A stretch of 64,000 bases of DNA from Cristatella mucedo (lineage: Eukaryota > Bryozoa > Phylactolaemata > Cristatellidae): contig WPIO01000016.1 in NCBI GenBank assembly GCA_009760855.2, forward strand, positions 4,297,001 to 4,361,000. The letters are read 5' to 3'. A model generated the notes under the pieces. That model did no database searches and was not told where the DNA came from. It saw only the letters and a list, made by a program, of their open reading frames with translations. A program made the translations under genes and the position numbers. Below are positions 43,435 through 52,400 of this stretch, piece after piece. Positions within the stretch are counted from its first letter, which is position 1; each line of letters opens with the position of its first letter.

Positions 43435-46400
43435 CACGTAGGCACACGCACAGACGTAGAGCTGTTGAATTTGGCCGCTTACTTCCTCGGGTTGGCGACC
43501 CATTTGAGCCTTTGCATGAGTGTTTACTTAATTACCTATGGCAATTAATAGATTGTATTCGAAGATTGCTCGCCTACGATGTTGTACCTTTTTAATTGTT
43601 TGTGCCACTGCATTGCTTCACTTTTTCTGCTGCGCATATCATACTACGAATGTAAAGGCAGCCACGAGAGCAGAGCATATTTGCTCTCGTGCAGGGTCCA
43701 TCCCAGCCGACAGCGACTGGTTGGCCATTGCCAGGCCGGTGATAGAAAAGCGCATTCGGAAGTATGCTGAGGACGAAATTCACTTCAATCTAATGGCAGT
43801 CGTATCCGACCGAAAGATGATCTGTGAGCAGCGACTTAATGAACTTCTAATGGTATGTAATAGCAGGCAGTTGGAGTGATGAGCAGCAGAACGTCATATT
43901 TTGACAGCATGATTGCTTTGCTCGATGTCTTAATGTGAGAGGTCGAGTTCGATTAATATTGCGTATTTGCTTGTCTGGGACGCTCTCCTTGTACCTGCTT
44001 TCTATAGCGTACAACTTTTAAAATGTTATGTTTTTTGCTTGTGCTCTCTTTACAGCAATCTTTTTTGAAGCGAAACTCATGGATTTTTTCTAGCAAAACC
44101 TCGTGCTTCTTCAGCAGCTTCATTTAAATAGCGGCAGAAGAGCCTGAATCGTGAAGAGCGAGCGCCTTACCCCGGGCTACGATCCAGGGGCGCCATTCTT
44201 TTGTCAGAAGCCTTGTCCTTCCTAATGGGCCAATAATCTTGATGTAGCTGTTGCAGTTTTAGCTTATATAGCTTGTTTGATCCCACTAGTGGCATCTGGC
44301 GTTGCATTTGCAGGCATCCAGCGAAGGTTTTAATAGTACATGTTATCCAACCTGGTCTAAGCATCGGCGTAAGTAAGCACCACTTGCCCGAAAGTGCTGC
44401 TTAATTCTCTGGCGTCCTTAGTGACCATTTGAGTCAGCAGAGGTGCTTTTGCCTTGCAGCATGCATATGCAGATCTTCCAGCAATGTTTAAAAGATTTTA
44501 GGCAAGTGCTAGAGCTTTAGCATGCATCTTAGCCTCGACTGAAATCAGCAGTCTGACGACGATATGTTCTATCATCTGAAGCTTAAAATCACTGTCGCAA
44601 GCATCTTTCGTTTGTGACTTGTCAGCCATAGCTGACCACAGCTTTCGTTCTGCTGAATCGCATGAGATATTTAAAATATTCTTCTTTAGTATTAAGTGAA
44701 GTTGGTATTTTCCGAGCCTGAGCACTCGAGTTAGATCCAAACGGCTTGAATAGGATCATTCATCTGCTAGATAGTAGGTAGTTTTTGCTCCAGTGTAAGC
44801 TGCAATGTGCCGAGGGTGCTTCGCCTGGTCCTTGTTTTTTTTGCTTTCTTAGAAATCATTGTAAGCATAAAGCTTGTTTTATTTTTTTTTAAATGTCCAA
44901 CGTGCACGCTCCGAGAAAAAGTATCTGTAACGTCGAATGCTTGGTGGAGGGGGCGTACCCTAAGCTGTGTAGCCAACTGCACAACTGCGATTCGGTGCAA
45001 AAAGCACGCCATAAGCAGGTCGCCTCGCCTTAAGCGTTTCTGGTGATACACTACCACTATTTACCATTACCTAGGGGTCGTGAGTTCGTGGCTTGAACTG
45101 GACCGAGATACGAAGTATAAATAGTGGGTTTTACTTAACTTTATTCACAAACGCACACAATGTTGCTGTGCACCTGATTCAATGTTATCCCCCCTCAGTA
45201 CTCGCAAGCACTCGCCATGACAAGTGCACTGACCATGCCCTATTCCCAGGGCGATCTTACAGACGAAATAATTAGCAGCGCTGGTTTGGGCTTCCAGTGG
45301 CTCACTCAGCAGGAACCCCTAGTGCCCCGAACGCCGCCACCCACCCACCCCCCCCCCGAACCCCCGGGGGTGTCCTAGGGTCCACGGCAAGGGGGGACTG
45401 TCGTACAACCTTATCTGCAGTCCTAAATCTAAACTATAAACCTCAACCTAAAGCATGAACATGCCAAACCGTTTATCTGCCACAAAACCTAAACACTAAA
45501 GCTGCCAGAACCATCAGGCAGTGACTTCTCTATAAAAAAAAAACTTCCCTACATGGCGATATGCTATACATCTGCTAGCGACTATAAACGTTGTCTTGTG
45601 ATGCTTAAGGCTCAGGCTGCCACGATACCTAGGTTTTGTTAGCAGAGTAAGCATACACTGTCGGCCATACTTTTTGCTGCACTTCTACTCAAGTGAGTAT
45701 GGTGTATTTCAGCGGGTAGCTGTTGGATTTACTGTAAATTAATGGTAAATACTGATAAATATGTTTCTGTTGACTCCCCATCAAGAAGCATTGTTTTGAT
45801 TCGTAACTTGTAGCTCAGGACTCCTGAGTGCTGAACTGGGAAGGGGTGGATAGATGAAGGAGGTGCGCGCGCCCTTTGCAACCTAACAACTCTCTTGCCG
45901 ATGGTCAGTTGTGGTTGCGAATGTCTGTAACTGGGCGGGAGATATTGCGTATTTCACCCTTGCCCGTGCTACACGATAAAACGCTAGCTTGATCTGCTTC
46001 CAGGGCAAATCTGTACTTAGCACCTTAAAATATCACCACCGATGCCCTCTTTGGTACGTTTGCTGACGATATTCGTATAATAGAAGGTGTGATATGTTCT
46101 TGGATGTGCTAGCACACGTGGGAAAGGAATTAGGCAGATACCCAGTGACCTAGGCCGCTGCCAGCAGACTGTATCTACACGTGCATGCAGTGCTGGCAGC
46201 TATGGCAAAGTAGGCAGCCTAATTGATTTTGTGAAAGGCCAGCTATTTTCATACCATACTGTGAAGGTTAGCAGCCGAGAGATCGCACTTGGAAGCTGGG
46301 GCTAAATGAGAAAGTCGTCCGAAATAACAATCGAAAACTCTCTAAGCTAAGGACAGTGACTAAACAAGCCTGCATGCATGCGCACGTGTGCCCTCGTGCT

Positions 46401-49400
46401 TTTACCATGAAGGATAAACGGTTTCTGAAAATGTGGGACCGGATGAAGGTCCGTTCTGCACCCGCTTGAGTACACACCAACACACTCGAGCTTATCACTG
46501 GCAGGATCCTCAGCGAGGGCAAATGCTCAACGAATGCAGGTTTATGGCACTTGTAGCAAATTGAGCCCCACTACTTACAAATACTTACAAAAGCCCATCA
46601 AGAAGCATGCCTTGCGTGATGGAAGCCCAAACACTAGACGAACGAAGATAAGAGCCTAGTATTCTTGACCGGCGAAAGTAAGTTCAACACTAATGGCAAC
46701 TGCAAACATGTGTTGGGCTTTTTTGTTTATTTTGGCATCAGTTTCACTTGCTTAGACCCTCGGGTAGATTTTTAAAACTGCCTGAAGCAATAGTCGACCA
46801 GGCGGCCATAGTTAGTTACTCTGGGATACCGGTCCAGTTCTCTAACCGATTGTGCAATCATGGCTTCTCTTCCTGCACGGGTTCACCGCAGTGCTATAAA
46901 GCCTCGGCTTTAAATCGACACTTGCGTGCTGCTCAGGCCGAATCCATGTCCATTGTTTGCAAAGTCTGCTTTGATCGAGAGAGACAGACAGACAGAGAGA
47001 TGGTGCCACCTAGTCCTTGGCTGCCCGAGAATGCCTGAATATGTAAGTGTGACTTTATGTGGATATGCAAAGAAATCGGCAATTTAAAAGAATGCATCCG
47101 GAGGCCATCTGCCGTGGGCCTCAACTTCGATGGGCTGGTTATGCCTGCCTGATATCTGTAAGTCCTAGGAGTTATCTGCCTTCTCTACTGATAGACATTG
47201 AGGCAGTCTTGTTATGAAAACCGTAGTCGATCAGCCTTTCCTGAAATGTGCCGATCCCGAGGCTGCTTTTTCGCTTTCAGAGCAGCATGGACTCGGACGA
47301 TGTGCAGTCTGAGATAGAGCACCTTCGCCAGCGTCTTCAGTTCGAAGAAGCTAAAGCAGCTCGCTACAAGGTAGTGTGTCGCCGAGTGTCTAGCATCCGA
47401 TTTTTCTGTGGGCGTGTCGATAATGCATTGCCTCCTTTTAGTGATGCCTGAAGAAACCTAGCTGTGCAGCAAAGAGTTTGAGGCATTCCATCTGGCTCTC
47501 TGGCGCTCAGTGATTGTTGTGACCTTTTTTGTAGCTGCTGCTTGCCTGGCCCATTTATGCAATTGATTTGTAAGGCTGTGCGTGCAAATCGCTCGCACCG
47601 GTGTCGAAGAGTGCCCAGCAGGTTCCATTGTGGTTGCCTCACTGGTCGCTGTTATGCCATACGTGTAGATTGCCGGTTGCTGTCGCTTTGCTCTTAACAT
47701 GGCAAGTTAGCTAGACGACGGGAGCACGGCTTCTCCATTCAACTGACCTTGGTCTGATGGAATTGGGAATCAGTTTAGTTTTATTCATGTTGCTTATCAA
47801 GCGTGATACCACTCACCATTTGATCGTGTTTCCTTTGCAGCAAGTGTGGGGCGCCGAGGGGGAGATTTAGTTCTCTGACTGCGCTTTATCATATGTAATA
47901 TTATTATTTATGCCTTTGCCAATAGATGCCGGTCTCCACTCACGACTTACCTGTCAGATATGTATTGCTTCTCTTGTGAAAGACCACGATAGTAGTATGG
48001 ACTCAAGGACTCTACTTGCATAATACAAGCCCATCCTAGTGTTGGGAAATGTTCTCCAGCTACCTTTACGTTTCTGTTTACTTTTACTTTTACGCTACTT
48101 TTACCTCTTATGCTGCTTCTTGTGTTGCTTGCTCTGAAGCCACGTGAACACGGCAGTATCCATTGCAAGGGTATCTGCCGGTTGCATGGCCAACATCGAC
48201 CACAGCACGTGAGCAGTATACCCGAATCAAAATGCATTTCGGTGGCTCGTGTTCTGCTGAAGTTAATGTAATGTATCTCCATCTGTAACTCCACAAAGTC
48301 ATAAAGGCTATGTGGTTGCTAGGCAGGAGAGTTTTGTATAGCACACTCACAGACTAAACAGCTTGCGGTCACGCACAAAGAGAAAGTGGGAAGCATAGCA
48401 GAGTCAGGAGAGCAGTTGAGGTGGTGGGTAGCATAGAAGTAGCAGCTCAGCACCGCTGGAAAAGATGTGCCATAGTCGGCAGCAGGAGAGTAGTTGTCAT
48501 TGCATAAGAATTGTGGAACCGAGCTCCACACTCTAGGACCTGCAGAGCTAAAGCTTCTGTTGCCAACGGTCTTTAAGCAGAGGAATGGAACAGCAAGTTT
48601 ATTGTCCACACGGGACCTGAGGGTGCGAAGAGGCTGAAACTGGTGCAGCAGTTCAGCTAGGTACGAAGGAGCCAAGCCGTGGCAGACCTTGTGGATAAGC
48701 TTAAGAACCTTGCTCTATATCCGTTGGTCAACCGGCAGCCAAACCTCTGAGACTTGAAGACTAGCCTGGCAGCCATATTCATAGTCAGCTGCAGTGGTCT
48801 AGTAGCTTTCTTTGGTAGCCCAGCTAAAAAGAAATCACAATAATCAAGCCGAGACAAAACTAAGGAGCTAGTTAAATTTTTTGCATGCCACTGAAGAAGA
48901 CAGCTTCTAATCTTGAATAGGGATCGAACGTGATGGCTAGCTGTAGAAGCAGTCTTCTGAATGAAGCTTTTAAAATTGAGTCAGCTGTCGAAAACGACAC
49001 CTAAATTTTGAGCACGTTGTGATGGTCGCACAACAGCATCACCTATTAGAAGAGCAAAGCCTTTTAATCCAGCCACACGCTTAAGGTGGCCATGTCAGCA
49101 GCAATTCGGTTTTATCATCATTTAGTTTCAAGAAGTTTTCCGACATCCAGGATCGAATGTCGGCAAGGCAAGCATTCAGTTTCTCAGTTGTTGCAGCAGA
49201 TTCCGACGATTTGAATGACGAATACAGCTGAGTATCGTCAGCGTAAAAGTGGTATCCTATTCCATGGGCCTTAATGACTTTTCCCAGAGGTTGAGTATAA
49301 ATGGAGAGCAATAAGCAAGGGACCGAGTACAGACCCTGGAGGGACTCCACAGTTGACCTGTCTCGTGTGTGAGACCTGACCCCCACTCAATACGGATTGA

Positions 49401-52400
49401 ACACGATTGTGTCGAAGGCATGTGACAGATCAAGTTCGTGCTCACTTCAGGAAGCAGAGGAGCAGTGTAGCGATGCACGCAGCCTGCCAAGTAGAAATTG
49501 GAGGCATTGGCCGATCTCTTTCGTGGCACTGCACTCAGCAGATGCTCTCACAAGGCGTGCATGACGTCTTCCTTAAAGTGGCCGTTGCACCAGCAGCGTA
49601 ATTTGCCAGTTGGCCATTCTGTCGGCAAGTGAGCCCTTGGCTGCCAGTTGCATCATAGTCCGCCCTGCTTTTTTTCTCAATGTAGGCAGAGAACGTGAGG
49701 AGACAGCACAACTACATGCCCTTTATCATCGAGCTGCTGAAAGTGCTCGCCTCCAAAGAGAGGCTCGTCGAGCTCGTGCAGGCTGTGAGTAGTGTGCCGA
49801 GAGCTTGTACTCTTGCCGAGCGCGTGTCGAGCGTTCGCTGTCGGTAAAAGCTGGCGGTTGACAACTTTCTCTCGCACCTGCCTTCGCAAAATCCTGTCGT
49901 GCCTGCTTGCTCACCCGGAGTGTGGCATTGATGATGATGATGATGCCGCTAGGTTGGCCTTCCTTCTTGTGCTGTTACCAGAAGACTCCGTCTGCTCTGT
50001 TCTTCTCCATACGCCCACTTCGTGGCCAGGTTTCTGACTCGGTCACTTTGCCACAGTTTAATTTAGCTGATTCGGCGTTTGTGTTGCGGCTCACAAGAGC
50101 CTTAGCCGCCGTCGCCAGTGCTTGCAGTGGACAGTAAATGATCGCCCACTGCACCACTTGAAAGCACGACCTGTAAGTTGTGAAGGGCAAGTGTGTCGAT
50201 TAATTGAGGCACACATAACTATGCAACTCCCGAGTTTCTGGCCTTTCACAGATTTGTTCGCAAATGTCAAGGACAGTCTTCAAACTAGCTATGACAGAGT
50301 AGACTTTCTGCTTGTACACAGGACTAAACTGACAGCCAGTGTCTGCGACTGCCGACTGTGCATGCATTCAGTGGTAAAATAAAATACTCTCTGGTCGCAG
50401 CTGCTGTGGTTTTGAATTCGTCCTGGTAATAAGAGGATATTTCACGATGCCTGGCATTCTAAAGTTATGCACGTCAGCATGTGAACATATTTATTGGCAT
50501 CTCGAAAACAGACAGGCGCTGCTGGTATGTGTGTTAGTGTGACGTCTCACCACGATTCTTTGTGACCTTTGACTGGCCAGGCTTAGAGGCCATAGCTTCT
50601 GCATTGTCTCATCTGCTGTAGCGCATTCCACAGAGCATGAGTTTTCCTGAAAAGGTCTACTACTGGGGTAGGCCGAACACCACCTCTGCCACCGGTCGAT
50701 ATCGCAACGTGGTTGTTCTATGGGATTCAAATCAAGTGACTGGCTGGGCCACCGCATCAGCATCAAACAAGGATTCGTCAATTAGTGTGTTTAGGGCCAT
50801 TATCTTTCTGCCAAATGTAACGACTGCCGTGCAGAGTATTTGAGCTTCGAAATCAATCAGACTTGCTTTATCAATAATAACTTGTGTAAAGCACTTTTTT
50901 TTTTGACGAATCCTTGTTTGGTGTGGATGTGGGGACCCAGCCAGTCGCCTGAATTGAACCTCATAGAACGACCATGAAGGGATATCGACGGGTAGCCGAA
51001 GCAGCCTGCTTGGCCTACACCAGTAGCCGACATTTTCAGTAAAGCTCTGGCTCTGGAACGTGCTACAGCCGGAGAGACAATGCAGATGCTGTGGCCACCG
51101 TGCCTGGCCAGAGAAGGAGGTCATGCAATGTTATGTAGAGTGCCCAGAAAGAGATTTAGTTCTCTGAAGGGCGCTATATCAAATGTATGATTGTTATTAT
51201 TTGATATGTTATTATTATGTATCTTCGTCTGTAACTCCACCAAGACTATGTGGATGTTACGCACGAGAGTTTTATATGGCGCTCACACAGTCTAAGCAGC
51301 TTTCGGTACGCATTCTGAGGTCATATAGAATCGTGGTGAAACGTCACACAATATGCGCACATGCCTACAGCATATGATATGTTTCTGGGCTGCCAATAAG
51401 ATATGTCACGTCATGCGAATAGCTGCCGTATACCTGGCATGATAGGAAACCCTCTTCATTACCCGAATGAATTTACAGCCACAGCAGCTGTGACCATAGT
51501 GTGAGGATTTTTTGCCGTTGAGCCCGTGATTCCAAATTCTGAATTTGTGTGAAACTCGGTCTTGGGTTTTGACTCGGAATTTAGTTGATCGGAGTCAGAC
51601 CTGGCTCGAGGTCCTAATCCTTTATAATAGTGCTACTGTCAGGGTTTATCTTGGGCGCTTTACAGCAGAACGACTTGTTTGCCCGCTTGCTACTTCAATA
51701 TAGAATTGCTATAATTTGCTGCTGGGAAGCTTGCCAAAGCAACTGTGAAAACCATTTCAGACCTGATTTGCACTGAGTGCCCGATTTGTCAACAAGTGTA
51801 GCTAATTGCAATGCTGAAGGCTGTTTACTAATTTCTCTTGAATCTGTGATTCAGTTCAAGACACTTATTGTAGTCTGCAGATGTCATCGGGCTCCCTCCT
51901 GCCTTGCTCCTAGCCTGATTCAGAATAGGATAACCGCTTGGTGCTCTGGTATTCCTTAACAAAGCAGTAAAAAATATATAATTTATCTATATAGTATGCC
52001 CTAAGAGAAGTTAAATCTCTATCCACGAGCTTTGCATATGCCGATAGGCTCGAGCCCACGACATCGGGCATCAAATGCATTCTCCGTGACCTCGGTCTTT
52101 AAAGGCGAGCATCTTAAACCCTGGTTCAAACCAGGCAGCAGTTTATGCAGTCAAGCCCCCTTGCAGGCATTCGGGAACGGCAGGCTAGACGAAGACGAGC
52201 TGCAGCTATTAACTGTTGGCTTTAGGTCTTGCCTTGCACAGCTGTGATGCTGAAAAAGCTAGGCGTGTCCACGAAAGGCGATGACTGCTGACTTGCTTTA
52301 AAAAAGGGGGGCCAATTTACTGTGTTCGGCTGATTCAAGAGCCTCTTATATATGGCAGCAGAAGAGCTCTGGCAGCTGTTGCTGCCGCATGCAGCTAGCA

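Larger units (their letters stand above)
43853..47280. other. UCHL5 intron 6
   Basis: 3.4 kb of mostly unique sequence with a decayed SINE-2 at 44109-44186, a C-rich patch at 45330-45370 and a CTAAACC-like patch at 45420-45500. The frames 44498-44740 minus and 44767-45057 minus lack splice support. Confidence 0.5.
47371..49685. other. UCHL5 intron 7
   Basis: Holds a LINE A tail (47755-47915) and a LINE B copy (48240-49460), listed separately; the rest is unique. Confidence 0.6.
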
